Origin: Martinezella lusitana
GTDB lineage: Bacteria > Pseudomonadota > Alphaproteobacteria > Rhizobiales > Rhizobiaceae
Reading direction: 5' to 3'
DNA: 64,000 nt
Assembly: GCF_014207095.1 (NCBI RefSeq)
Contig: NZ_JACHBG010000019.1
Location: 46,611-110,610, forward strand
Shown in pieces: positions 17,692 through 25,918 of this stretch (positions are counted from its first letter, which is position 1; every line of letters starts with the position of its first letter). The translations under genes and the position numbers were made by a program. The notes beneath the pieces are model-generated. The model saw only the letters and a program-made list of their open reading frames with translations, did not search any database and was not told where the DNA came from.

Positions 17692-17765
17692 AGCCTTCGC
17701 CGTCTTCTCGCCTTCGGTTCATCAAGCCTACCGGCTTGCCGAGCCGAAGCTCGCAGAGCGAAGGC

Positions 17766-17766
<1 letters not shown>
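17692..17766. repeat. Inverted repeat next to tRNA-Ala
   Basis: AGCCTTCGC (17692-17700) and GCGAAGGCT (17758-17766) are a perfect 9-bp inverted repeat. Shorter nested hairpins lie inside it (GCCTTCGG and GAGCCGAAGCTC regions). The right arm touches the last base of the tRNA gene. It may be a terminator structure for the tRNA transcript or the scar of a small insertion. Confidence 0.5.
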
Positions 17767-17841
<75 letters not shown>

Positions 17842-17942
17842 ATCAAGATGGTGCCGTTTTACCGGCCCTGGGTCCCTTCCGAGCGCTTCGCCCGTCGGGG
17901 TGGCGGCTTATTACTTGTGGTTTTCACAGATAGCAAGCCGAA

Positions 17943-17980
17943 AAATTCGGCCCGGGAAATTTTTCTTTGTTCCCGAGCCG
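17943..17980 (-). terminator. Terminator after the TIGR02300 gene
   Basis: On the minus strand CGGCTCGGGAA (17980-17970) pairs with TTCCCGGGCCG (17958-17948) with one mismatch, and is followed by AATTTTT. It lies 12 bases after the stop of the TIGR02300-type gene. Confidence 0.8.
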
Positions 17981-17992
17981 ATTGTCGTCAGA

Positions 17993-18373
17993 TCAAACGT
18001 CGTCGTCGTCGCCGGTGACGCCGATGATGTCGCTCATGTCGTCATCGTCTTCATCTTCATCGGCTTCGAGGAAGGTGTCGTCGTCATCGTCGCCGATTTC
18101 GACATCGTCATCGCCGATATCCGGAATATCGTCGCCTGCTGCAGCCTCATCGGCGTCCTCGAGCGATACCAGTTCGACTTCCGTGTTTTCGGTATCGACT
18201 TCGGCCACTTCCTCTTCTTCCGGAACTTCCTTCGCTGCGGAGGTTTCCTCGAAGAAGGACAAAGGCCAGGACTTGCCGGTATAGGGCGAGATCACCGGAT
18301 CCCGGTTCAAGTCATAGAACTTCTTGCCGGTATCCGGGTCGGTACGTTTTGTTCCAAGTTCCGCTTTCGCCAC
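17993..18373 (-). CDS. TIGR02300 family protein with acidic tail (GTG start)
   Basis: A 126-residue protein beginning AKAELGTKRTDPDTGKKFYDLNRDPVISPYTGKSWP, the conserved N-terminal block of the TIGR02300 family of alphaproteobacteria. The rest is extremely acidic (EEEVAEVD, then runs of Asp to a DDDDV end), probably disordered. The start is GTG at 18373, with TGAGG 9 bases upstream. An ATG 39 bases further up adds a non-family extension. Function is unknown. In related genomes this gene stands next to aroA-cmk-rpsA. Confidence 0.85.
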   Translation of the reverse strand: MAKAELGTKRTDPDTGKKFYDLNRDPVISPYTGKSWPLSFFEETSAAKEVPEEEEVAEVDTENTEVELVSLEDADEAAAGDDIPDIGDDDVEIGDDDDDTFLEADEDEDDDDMSDIIGVTGDDDDV

Positions 18374-18742
18374 TGTCAAAGCCTCATGAATGGCCGAATG
18401 AAAATTCGGCAATGCCGGGGAAGCCGGCGTTTTAAGGGAAATATCAGCCGGTCCCCTTAATCGTTGCGGCCGTTTCTGTCAAAGCTAAAGTTCGTGCCGC
18501 CTTGTACACGGTTTTCGTGCATTGCAAATGCAGGCCTTTGCCAACGAGCCGGTGCAAGGCAGGGCAGATCCGATTCAAGGGCATCGCCAGGATGCTTTTG
18601 CGTTTTTTTGCTATGATGACAAGATTGGGCGCGACGGCGGAAATCAAGCGCTGATAGATCGCGCTATTGGCCATTCGGAGCTTGTGATACCGGGTTTTCT
18701 GGCGGGGTCTCCCGAGAATGGCGCAACAAACGGACCGAAGCC
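18374..18742. other. Intergenic region where aroA is normally found
   Basis: This 369-base stretch has no convincing gene. Weak frames lack a ribosome site and protein-like composition. It probably contains promoters for the divergent TIGR02300 gene and the PaiB-like gene; a TATGAT hexamer at 18612-18617 is a possible -10 element. In rhizobia such as Sinorhizobium meliloti the EPSP synthase gene aroA lies between the TIGR02300 gene and cmk, and no part of it was recognised here. Confidence 0.5.
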
Positions 18743-19378
18743 ATGTACCAGCCTCCACATCACCGCGAAGACGATCTCGGCACGCAGCACCAGCTGATCC
18801 GTGCTTATCCGCTGGGAATGCTCATTACGGCCGGAGCCGGCGGGCTTGTGGCCAATGCCGTGCCGTTTCACCTCAATGCCGAGCTTTCACCGAAGGGGAC
18901 GCTGCAGGCCCACGTGGCCAGGGCAAACGGCCAATGGAAGGAGATTGCGGCGGGCGCACCCGTTCTCGTCGTCTTCCAGGGCGCCGATGCCTACATCACG
19001 CCGTCCTGGTATGCGACGAAGCGGGAGACCGGCAAGGTGGTGCCGACCTGGAACTATGCGATCGTGCAGGTTCGCGGAGCCGCGCGGATGATCGAGGACC
19101 CCGCCTGGCTGCGCGCGCAGATCGGCGCGCTGACGGGGGAGAACGAGAGCGACCGCGCTGACCCCTGGGCGATGGAGGATGCGCCACCGGAATTCATCGC
19201 GGCCCAGATGAAAGGCATCGTCGGCATCGAAATCGACATCGAGACGATTGACGGCAAATGGAAGGTGAGCCAGAACCGGCCACTGGCTGACCGACAGGGC
19301 GTCGCCGAAGGCCTTTCGGCGATCGATCGCACAGAGGCAGCGGAAATGGCCGAACTGGTGCGTCGCTACAGCAAATAA
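18743..19378 (+). CDS. FMN-binding negative transcriptional regulator, PaiB-like
   Basis: A 211-residue protein of the PaiB family, which has an FMN-binding split-barrel fold. It starts MYQPPHHREDDLG, a typical opening. Conserved parts include ANAVPFHLNAEL, HVARANGQWKE, FQGADAYITPSWYATKRETGKVVPTWNYAIVQVRG and the late IVGIEIDIETIDGKWKVSQNR. PaiB was described as a negative regulator of sporulation and protease genes in Bacillus, and its biochemical role elsewhere is unclear. It stands directly before cmk, 29 bases away, where aroA would be expected. Confidence 0.9.
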   Translation: MYQPPHHREDDLGTQHQLIRAYPLGMLITAGAGGLVANAVPFHLNAELSPKGTLQAHVARANGQWKEIAAGAPVLVVFQGADAYITPSWYATKRETGKVVPTWNYAIVQVRGAARMIEDPAWLRAQIGALTGENESDRADPWAMEDAPPEFIAAQMKGIVGIEIDIETIDGKWKVSQNRPLADRQGVAEGLSAIDRTEAAEMAELVRRYSK

Positions 19379-19407
19379 CGAGAGACGACGTAGGGACGAA
19401 GGAAGAC

Positions 19408-20040
19408 ATGATCATCGCCATCGACGGGCCTGCGGCCGCCGGCAAAGGAACTCTGGCACGCCGGATCGCCGAAACCTACGGCTATCATCATCTCGATACC
19501 GGCCTTACCTACCGCGCCACAGCCAAGGCGCTCCTCGATGCCGGGCTGCCGCTCGATGACGAAACGATTGCCGAGGGCATGGCGCGCAAGGTCGATCTGG
19601 CCGGGCTCGACCGGACTATCCTCTCCCAGCATGAGATCGGCGAGGCAGCCTCGAAGATCGCCGTCATGCCGGCCGTCCGCCGGGCTCTGGTCGAAGCGCA
19701 GCGCCGCTTTGCTGCAAAGACGCCGGGTGCCGTGCTCGACGGCCGCGACATCGGCACCGTCGTCTGCCCGGGCGCGCCGGTAAAACTCTATGTGACAGCC
19801 TCGGCCGAAGTCAGGGCGAAGCGGCGCCACGAGGAGATCGTCGAGGCCGGCGGCAGCGCCGATTACGATGCCATTTTCGAGGATGTGAAGCGGCGCGACG
19901 AACGCGACATGGGCCGCACCGACAGCCCCTTGAAACCAGCTGAAGACGCGTACTTGCTAGATACCTCAGAAATGAGTATAGAAGCGGCGTTTCAGAAGGC
20001 TAAATCGATCGTCGATGCCGCTCTGAGCCGAAATGCCTGA
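19408..20040 (+). CDS. cmk: Cytidylate kinase
   Basis: A 210-residue CMP/dCMP kinase, making CDP and dCDP. The P-loop is IAIDGPAAAGKGTLARRIA. The substrate region LDTGLTYRATAKAL and the LID region DGRDIGTVVCPGAPVKLYVTASAEVRAKRR with RDERDMGRTDSPLKPA are canonical. It precedes rpsA, its conserved partner in most bacteria. Confidence 0.97.
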   Translation: MIIAIDGPAAAGKGTLARRIAETYGYHHLDTGLTYRATAKALLDAGLPLDDETIAEGMARKVDLAGLDRTILSQHEIGEAASKIAVMPAVRRALVEAQRRFAAKTPGAVLDGRDIGTVVCPGAPVKLYVTASAEVRAKRRHEEIVEAGGSADYDAIFEDVKRRDERDMGRTDSPLKPAEDAYLLDTSEMSIEAAFQKAKSIVDAALSRNA

Positions 20041-20223
20041 AAATATGAGCGGCTTTCGTGCGCTTCGCGCCGGGACCGCCGATTTCAAAATAGCCTGACA
20101 TTCCGTCCAAGCGCCGGATAGCTTTCCCCTCAAAGGAAGGCGGACTGGGGTCAGGCCCGTTTAACGCGAACCACCGGCGCGTCAGTGTCCAGATTGCATG
20201 ATCAGGACACGCCAGGAGATTTT

Positions 20224-21927
20224 ATGTCTGTAACTTCCCCCTCTCGCGAAGATTTCGCAGCCCTTCTCGAAGAATCCTTTGCCAAGAACGACCTGGCTGA
20301 AGGCTATGTCACCAAGGGCATCATCACCGCCATCGAAAAGGATGTCGCCGTTGTAGACGTCGGCCTCAAGGTCGAAGGCCGCATCGCGCTGAAGGAATTC
20401 GGTGCACGCGCCAAGGACGGCACGCTCAAGGTTGGCGATGAAGTCGAAGTTTACGTCGAGCGTATCGAAAACGCACTTGGCGAAGCTGTTCTGTCGCGCG
20501 AAAAGGCTCGCCGCGAAGAAAGCTGGATCAAGCTCGAAGCCAAGTTCGAAGCTGGCGAGCGCGTTGAAGGCGTCATCTTCAACCAGGTCAAGGGCGGCTT
20601 CACCGTCGATCTCGACGGCGCTATCGCCTTCCTGCCGCGTTCGCAGGTCGACATCCGTCCGATCCGCGACGTTACCCCGCTGATGCACAACCCGCAGCCC
20701 TTCGAAATCCTCAAGATGGACAAGCGCCGCGGCAACATCGTCGTTTCGCGTCGTACGGTTCTGGAAGAGTCCCGTGCCGAGCAGCGTTCTGAAATCGTTC
20801 AGAACCTCGAAGAAGGCCAGGTTGTTGACGGCGTCGTCAAGAACATCACCGATTACGGTGCGTTCGTTGACCTCGGCGGCATCGACGGCCTGCTGCACGT
20901 CACCGACATGGCATGGCGCCGCGTGAACCATCCGTCGGAAATCCTGTCCATCGGCCAGCAGGTCAAGGTACAGATCATCCGCATCAACCAGGAAACCCAC
21001 CGTATCTCGCTCGGCATGAAGCAGCTCGAGAGCGATCCGTGGGATGGCATCCAGGCCAAGTATCCGGAAGGCAAGAAGATCTCCGGTACCGTCACGAACA
21101 TCACCGACTACGGTGCGTTCGTCGAGCTGGAGCCGGGCATCGAAGGCCTCATCCACATCTCGGAAATGTCCTGGACCAAGAAGAACGTTCACCCCGGCAA
21201 GATCCTGTCCACGAGCCAGGAAGTCGAAGTCGTCGTTCTCGAAGTCGATCCGACCAAGCGTCGTATCTCTCTCGGCCTGAAGCAGACGCTCGAAAACCCG
21301 TGGGCAGCATTCGCCCGTAACCATCCGGCTGGCACCGAAGTCGAAGGCGAAGTCAAGAACAAGACCGAATTCGGCCTGTTCATCGGCCTCGACGGCGATG
21401 TGGACGGCATGGTGCACCTCTCCGACCTCGACTGGAACCGTCCGGGCGAACAGGTCATCGAGGAGTTCAACAAGGGTGACGTCGTCAAGGCTGTCGTTCT
21501 CGACGTCGACGTCGAGAAGGAACGCATCTCGCTCGGCATCAAGCAGCTCGGCAAGGATGCAGTCGGCGAAGCAGCAGCTTCCGGCGACCTGCGCAAGAAT
21601 GCAGTCGTTTCCTGCGAAGTCATCGCAGTCAACGAAGGCGGCATCGAAGTGAAGCTCGTCAACCACGAAGACATCACCTCGTTCATCCGCCGCGCCGATC
21701 TGTCGCGTGACCGTGACGAACAGCGTCCGGAGCGTTTCTCGGTTGGTCAGGTTGTCGACGCTCGCGTCACCAACTTCTCCAAGAAGGACCGCAAGATCAT
21801 GCTGTCGATCAAGGCTCTGGAAATCGCAGAAGAGAAGGAAGCCGTTGCTCAGTTCGGTTCTTCCGACTCGGGCGCTTCGCTCGGCGACATCCTGGGTGCG
21901 GCTCTGAAGAACCGCAACGCCGAATAA
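20224..21927 (+). CDS. rpsA: 30S ribosomal protein S1
   Basis: A 567-residue S1, which recruits mRNA to the 30S subunit. It is built of six S1 (OB-fold) repeats. The third to fifth are nearly regular, with VTNITDYGAFVELEPGIEGLIHISEMSW and VKNKTEFGLFIGLDGDVDGMVHLSDLDW types, and the last is shorter and divergent. The start at 20224 follows CAGGAGATTTT. Codon use is strongly biased, as expected for a highly expressed gene. It ends at a strong terminator. Confidence 0.98.
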   Translation: MSVTSPSREDFAALLEESFAKNDLAEGYVTKGIITAIEKDVAVVDVGLKVEGRIALKEFGARAKDGTLKVGDEVEVYVERIENALGEAVLSREKARREESWIKLEAKFEAGERVEGVIFNQVKGGFTVDLDGAIAFLPRSQVDIRPIRDVTPLMHNPQPFEILKMDKRRGNIVVSRRTVLEESRAEQRSEIVQNLEEGQVVDGVVKNITDYGAFVDLGGIDGLLHVTDMAWRRVNHPSEILSIGQQVKVQIIRINQETHRISLGMKQLESDPWDGIQAKYPEGKKISGTVTNITDYGAFVELEPGIEGLIHISEMSWTKKNVHPGKILSTSQEVEVVVLEVDPTKRRISLGLKQTLENPWAAFARNHPAGTEVEGEVKNKTEFGLFIGLDGDVDGMVHLSDLDWNRPGEQVIEEFNKGDVVKAVVLDVDVEKERISLGIKQLGKDAVGEAAASGDLRKNAVVSCEVIAVNEGGIEVKLVNHEDITSFIRRADLSRDRDEQRPERFSVGQVVDARVTNFSKKDRKIMLSIKALEIAEEKEAVAQFGSSDSGASLGDILGAALKNRNAE

Positions 21928-21955
21928 TCTTCGGTAGAAGCCTGGAAACAAAAGA

Positions 21956-21983
21956 CCCGCCGGAGCGATCTGGCGGGTTTTTC
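21956..21983 (+). terminator. Rho-independent terminator after rpsA
   Basis: CCCGCC (21956-21961) and GGCGGG (21972-21977) form a stem, preceded by AAAGA and followed by TTTTTC. Confidence 0.9.
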
Positions 21984-22035
21984 TTTGTCCGTTATGGAGA
22001 ATTCGGGTCGGCTGGTCCGCCAGTTGCGGGGAGAG

Positions 22036-23688
22036 CTATTCCCAGGCAACCATGCGCCGATAGAAATCGAAGGCGTGGTCTTGTTGGCGATCGCTCGGCA
22101 AAGGCCGCGGCAGGGCAGCCAGCTCCGGCGGAGTGCTAAGGGACTGCAGTGAGTCGGTTTGCGTCTCGGCATCGCCGGACGTCTCTTCGGTCATCTGAGC
22201 CGGTGGCTCCTCCGCACGCGGCTCGTCCTCATCCTCATGCTGCGCCGTCTCCTCTTCGTCGGGATTTTGGCCTTCTTCATCACCGACCGGATCGACACGA
22301 TCTATCCGCTTCTGTTCGCTCGCCTTGGAGGGCGCAGCAGCCGGCAGGTAGTTGGCGACAGCAAAGGGCACGCCGAGCGGCACGGACACCGGCATTCCGG
22401 CCTGCTCGGCCGTATTGTACATTGCAGTGGCGGCCGCGGCAGACGTCGGAACTTGCAGCCTGCCGGAAAGTGCTGCGACAGGGACTGATATTTCCTCTTC
22501 GCTCGCCAGTGCGACCGGCGCCGAGACGGGCGGGATGGGACGGCTCCTGCCGCTTTCGTCGACGGGCTGCTGCTGCGTCTGTCCCGCGGCATTGGCCGTC
22601 AGCGCCTGCGCTATGATCTTCTCGACGGAGGCCGCCGGATTGTTGATGATCTGCAGCAGATCGGAATTGATAGCCATGGCGGGCGGGTTGATGACAACCT
22701 GCAGCCCCTGTTTGAGATCGGCCTCGATTTTCTGGATATCCCGCGGCACAGGCGGCGGCGCAAGCGGCGATCTGATCAACTCGATTTCGATCGGAAGCTT
22801 GGCTTCGGCGACGATCGCCGCCAAAAGCGGCCCCGCTACCGGATTGCCCGGAGGAGGTACCGGCTGCGAGGGTGAAGTCGTTGCGGCGTTGATGCCAAGG
22901 CCGGCGGAAGCAGCGGGAGCAGCTTGCGGTGTTGTAACTGTTCCGGTTTGCGGCAGCGCTTGCCCGGAAGCGGCCTGAGTTGTGGTCGGTGGAGAGGGGC
23001 TTGTCGTGCCTGACTGAGCCGCTTCCTGGAGTGCAGGTGCCGTCTGCGTGGGCTGTGCAGTGACGCCAGCAGGCGTCGGCCCTTTCACGGGGGATGCCAG
23101 GCTTGCCGCCTGGGCAGCAATATCGGCGACTTTCTGCAGTATCGCAGGCGCGAGCGGCTGGGTTGCAGCAGCCTTCGCTTCGCCGGCATTCTGCCCGTAG
23201 GAATTGACGACCGCCTTCAACACGGCGTCGGGCTCGACTGTCGATGCCTGTTCCAGGCTGAGTGCCAGCTGGACGGCTTGCGGGCTTTCAGGATCCGCCA
23301 GGGCCGCAGCCAGCAGCGGCAACGGCACGGGCGTGCTCATTTGCGCATCCATGCGCTGCTGGGCCGCGGCAAGCTGCGGCGGCGAAAGATTGCTGATGGC
23401 GGCAGCCACACGCTGCGCATAGACGGCATTGCTCTCGCCGGGCTCGCGCGCCAAATTCAATGCGCGCGCGGCGGTATCGATGGCGGAAAGCAGGCTGTTG
23501 AACATGCGCTCGCGCGCTGCGACCAGCAGCATGTTCAGCTTGCCTTCGACGCTGGCATTGACCGCGCTCGACAAGACCGCCGCAGGCGTTGCCGTGGTCT
23601 GCAGCCCCGACGTTTCCGCAGTTACGACGACAGGTTTTTCGATGGACACGCTTACAGCGGACACGGCACCAACGGCGGGAAGCAACAT
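22036..23688 (-). CDS. Ala/Pro/Gln-rich protein of unknown function
   Basis: A 550-residue protein I do not recognise. Residues 1-190 are Ala/Leu-rich and probably helical (VEGKLNMLLVAARERMFNSL, AVYAQRVAAAISNLSPPQLA). Residues 200-300 are low-complexity Pro/Thr/Ala/Gln. Residues 300-440 are more ordered (IQKIEADLKQGLQVVINPP). The last 110 are Glu/Asp-rich, ending DFYRRMVAWE. There is no signal peptide or membrane helix. The composition resembles flagellar hook-length control proteins, but no flagellar genes are near. AAAGGAG 6 bases before the ATG supports the start. It converges on rpsA. Confidence 0.7.
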   Translation of the reverse strand: MLLPAVGAVSAVSVSIEKPVVVTAETSGLQTTATPAAVLSSAVNASVEGKLNMLLVAARERMFNSLLSAIDTAARALNLAREPGESNAVYAQRVAAAISNLSPPQLAAAQQRMDAQMSTPVPLPLLAAALADPESPQAVQLALSLEQASTVEPDAVLKAVVNSYGQNAGEAKAAATQPLAPAILQKVADIAAQAASLASPVKGPTPAGVTAQPTQTAPALQEAAQSGTTSPSPPTTTQAASGQALPQTGTVTTPQAAPAASAGLGINAATTSPSQPVPPPGNPVAGPLLAAIVAEAKLPIEIELIRSPLAPPPVPRDIQKIEADLKQGLQVVINPPAMAINSDLLQIINNPAASVEKIIAQALTANAAGQTQQQPVDESGRSRPIPPVSAPVALASEEEISVPVAALSGRLQVPTSAAAATAMYNTAEQAGMPVSVPLGVPFAVANYLPAAAPSKASEQKRIDRVDPVGDEEGQNPDEEETAQHEDEDEPRAEEPPAQMTEETSGDAETQTDSLQSLSTPPELAALPRPLPSDRQQDHAFDFYRRMVAWE

Positions 23689-23860
23689 GACATGCTCCTT
23701 TGTCTGGCAAGGCGACGATGGAAGCGGAGGGCAGGTTCAATCAAGGCCGCTCATGCGGCCGGTGGATTTCCTAGCGCCAGATAATCCGGGTGGCGATACG
23801 CAAACGCGATGAACTGGAAACCATTCGCAAAATAACAGTCGAATCGTTAATGGATTCCTA

Positions 23861-23894
23861 AATGAAAGAACCGGCGCCACTTTCGCGGCACCGG
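23861..23894 (-). terminator. Probable terminator after the RNase D gene
   Basis: On the minus strand CCGGTGCC (23894-23887) pairs with GGCGCCGG (23878-23871) with one G-U pair, and is followed by TTCTTTC. It lies 31 bases beyond the stop of the RNase D gene. Confidence 0.6.
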
Positions 23895-23924
23895 CCCTCG
23901 AATTTTGCCTGATGAGCGCAGCCG

Positions 23925-24551
23925 TCAGCTATGCGCAAAAATATCCGCCTCTTCCCAGCCGAGAAGATCGAGCTTGGCACGGGTCGGCAAGAAGGCAAAG
24001 CAATCGTCGGCGTAATCCATGCGGCCGTCGCGCAGCAGGCGCTGCGTCAGCTTTTCGCGCAGGGAATGAAGATAGAGCACGTCCGAGGCCGCATATTCGA
24101 GCTGTGCGGGCGAAAGCGTTTCCGCTCCCCAGTCGGACGACTGCTGCGCTTTGGAAATATCGACCTCAAGCATTTCCTTGAGGTTATCCTTCAGACCATG
24201 GCGATCGGTGTAGGTGCGGCAGAGGCGCGATGCGATCTTGGTGCAGAAGACCGGTGTGGTGGTGACGCCGAAGGTGTGGAACAGGACGGCGATGTCGAAG
24301 CGGCCATAGTGAAAGATCTTTTGGCGCGCGGGGTCGGCAAGCATGGCGACGAGATTGGGCGCCTGCTTCTGTCCGGCTGCGATGCGGATGATATCGGCCG
24401 TGCCGTCGCCCGGCGACAGCTGCACGACGCAAAGCCGGTCGCGACGCGGGATGAGGCCGAGGGTCTCGGTATCGATTGCGATGGCGCCGGTGTAGCGGGC
24501 GGCATCGGCAGCGGATATATCGCCTTCGTGATAGCGGATGGTGGCAGCCAT
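23925..24551 (-). CDS. rnd: Ribonuclease D, short form
   Basis: A 208-residue 3'-5' exonuclease of the RNase D type, acting on tRNA precursors and other structured RNA ends. Only the DnaQ-like exonuclease domain is present: Exo I IAIDTETLG (Asp and Glu), Exo II FHYGRFDIAVL and Exo III QLEYAASDVLYLHSL (Tyr and Asp). The C-terminal HRDC domains of the E. coli enzyme are missing, as is common in alphaproteobacteria. Confidence 0.92.
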   Translation of the reverse strand: MAATIRYHEGDISAADAARYTGAIAIDTETLGLIPRRDRLCVVQLSPGDGTADIIRIAAGQKQAPNLVAMLADPARQKIFHYGRFDIAVLFHTFGVTTTPVFCTKIASRLCRTYTDRHGLKDNLKEMLEVDISKAQQSSDWGAETLSPAQLEYAASDVLYLHSLREKLTQRLLRDGRMDYADDCFAFLPTRAKLDLLGWEEADIFAHS

Positions 24552-24699
24552 GAGATTCTCCCGGCTCTGTCTTTCTGAACTCGCTTCTCGTCCGTTCTAT
24601 AGAACAGACGGGTAGATAACGATACCGTCATGTCCGGCGCTTGTTGTTTCTTCGCGTATTTAAGACGAAAACCCGCTGCGCATTTTTCTTGCGAGCGCT

Positions 24700-25530
24700 C
24701 TAGAATGTCGGCGGCGTGTTGATCCAGAGCAGCACGGTCTCGCCGTCGTGCCGATTGCGCCAGGAGTGATAACGGCGGCTCTCGAAATAAAGCGAGTCGC
24801 CGGGCAGCAGGTCGAAGAACTGGTCGCTGTCGAGCACCAGCTCCAGGCGTCCGGCCAGCACATGAATGAACTCCTCACCCTCGTGGCGATAGGCGCCTTC
24901 GCTCGCAGCACCGGGCGCCAGCACAAAGCGATGGCAATCCATCATCGTCCGCCCTTCGGCCAGCAGCTGCACCGTCACTCCGGGCGTCGTCGCCGGCCAG
25001 GCCCGCCATTCGCCCGATCGAACGAGCGCGGGAAAATCCTCCCGTTCCTCGCCCGAAAGACGCGAGACGGTCGTGCCGTAGTAATCGGCAAGGTCATGCA
25101 GGGTCTTGAAGCTGACACCCTGCGACGTGCGCTCCAGCGTCGACAATGTCGAGGACGTCATGCCCATGTCGGCCGCAACCTGCTCCAATGTCTTGCCGGC
25201 GGCGTGGCGCAGCGAGCGAAACCGGCGGCCGATATCGGAGGATGCCGATTGCTCGCCATTGTCGAGGCCGTTCGCACCTCCCTCCTCCGTCTCGAGCGCC
25301 TCGCGAATCGCTGCGGGGTTGAGGCCGCGTTCGGCGCGGAACCAGGAGATGCGCTTCAGCCGCGCCACGTCCTCGGCGCTGTACTGCCGGTGCCCGGTTT
25401 CGGAGCGTGAGGGCACCACCAGCCCCTGGCTTTCCCATAGGCGCAAGGTGGAAGCCGACACGCCGGCCAGACGCGCCGCTTCCGCCACCTTATAGCGCAC
25501 TGAATAGCGCTCGGGCTCGATGCTGCTCAT
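24700..25530 (-). CDS. Triple-domain regulator: MerR-type HTH, XRE-type HTH, cupin
   Basis: A 276-residue regulator with two different DNA-binding domains. Residues 10-70 are a MerR-type winged helix (YKVAEAARLAGVSASTLRLWESQGLV, RQYSAEDVARLKRI). Residues 100-160 are an XRE HTH (FRSLRHAAGKTLEQVAADMGMTSSTLSTLERTSQGVSF). Residues 195-270 are a cupin (RHEGEEFIHVLAGRLELVLD, LLPGDSLYFESRRYHSWRN). XRE-cupin proteins such as PuuR control putrescine/GABA genes, and this gene is divergent from gabT-gabD. I infer that it senses GABA or a related metabolite and controls that operon. Confidence 0.85.
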   Translation of the reverse strand: MSSIEPERYSVRYKVAEAARLAGVSASTLRLWESQGLVVPSRSETGHRQYSAEDVARLKRISWFRAERGLNPAAIREALETEEGGANGLDNGEQSASSDIGRRFRSLRHAAGKTLEQVAADMGMTSSTLSTLERTSQGVSFKTLHDLADYYGTTVSRLSGEEREDFPALVRSGEWRAWPATTPGVTVQLLAEGRTMMDCHRFVLAPGAASEGAYRHEGEEFIHVLAGRLELVLDSDQFFDLLPGDSLYFESRRYHSWRNRHDGETVLLWINTPPTF

Positions 25531-25699
25531 TTGCCAATGATCCCTGATCTCTCAAGCATTCCCGCTCTTCTGCGAATCGCCAGAACGCTCAATCTTCTTA
25601 TTTCTCAGCACATTCCGAACGGACAGCCGCTGCAGACTTCCCAACACATTCTGGTCTTTCGATCTGTTTAGCACGAATGAAGCGCCAACTGCACAGCTC

Positions 25700-25715
25700 C
25701 TTAAATCGATTTAAG
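25700..25715. promoter_or_regulatory. 16-bp perfect palindrome, possible operator
   Basis: CTTAAATCGATTTAAG is a perfect 16-bp palindrome near the middle of the regulator-gabT gap. It differs in sequence from the palindrome nearer gabT and so may bind a second regulator or serve the regulator's own promoter. Confidence 0.5.
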
Positions 25716-25867
25716 AAACGAGGCAGCTTTTCAATGCGCCGGGGCCTGCCTGGAACGCTTCGCATGACCCGCACGGCGCAGGATCGGAACCTCCAGCGCA
25801 TTCTTGTCACCCACACAAAATCCCGCTTGAAATCTTGCAGGAAAAATGTAGGAGTTTTCTAAATAAT

Positions 25868-25884
25868 TTGCAGAACTTCTGCAA
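25868..25884. promoter_or_regulatory. 17-bp palindrome upstream of gabT, likely operator
   Basis: TTGCAGAA-C-TTCTGCAA is a perfect inverted repeat with a single central base, 34 bases before the gabT ATG. Its place near the likely transcription start and the linked XRE-cupin regulator make it the best candidate operator in this locus. Confidence 0.65.
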
Positions 25885-25918
25885 GATAATTCAGAACCGC
25901 TTTCTGGGAGCCGCAGCG

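Larger units (their letters stand above)
25531..25918. promoter_or_regulatory. Divergent control region, MerR-XRE-cupin regulator / gabT
   Basis: This 388-base AT-rich gap has no gene. It contains two perfect palindromes, listed separately (25700-25715 and 25868-25884), and a near copy of half of the second site (TTGCAGGAA at 25835-25843), 33 bases or three helical turns upstream of it. Frames crossing the region, including an N-terminal extension of gabT, were judged non-coding. Confidence 0.6.

Noticed and set aside
20182..21951. 589-residue minus-strand frame opposite rpsA
   Set aside because: It is exactly antisense to rpsA, whose strong codon bias leaves the opposite frame open.
22149..22978. 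Plus-strand frames opposite the Ala/Pro-rich protein
   Set aside because: Low-complexity Arg/Ser/Pro translations with no ribosome site; the minus-strand gene has AAAGGAG and a single continuous frame.
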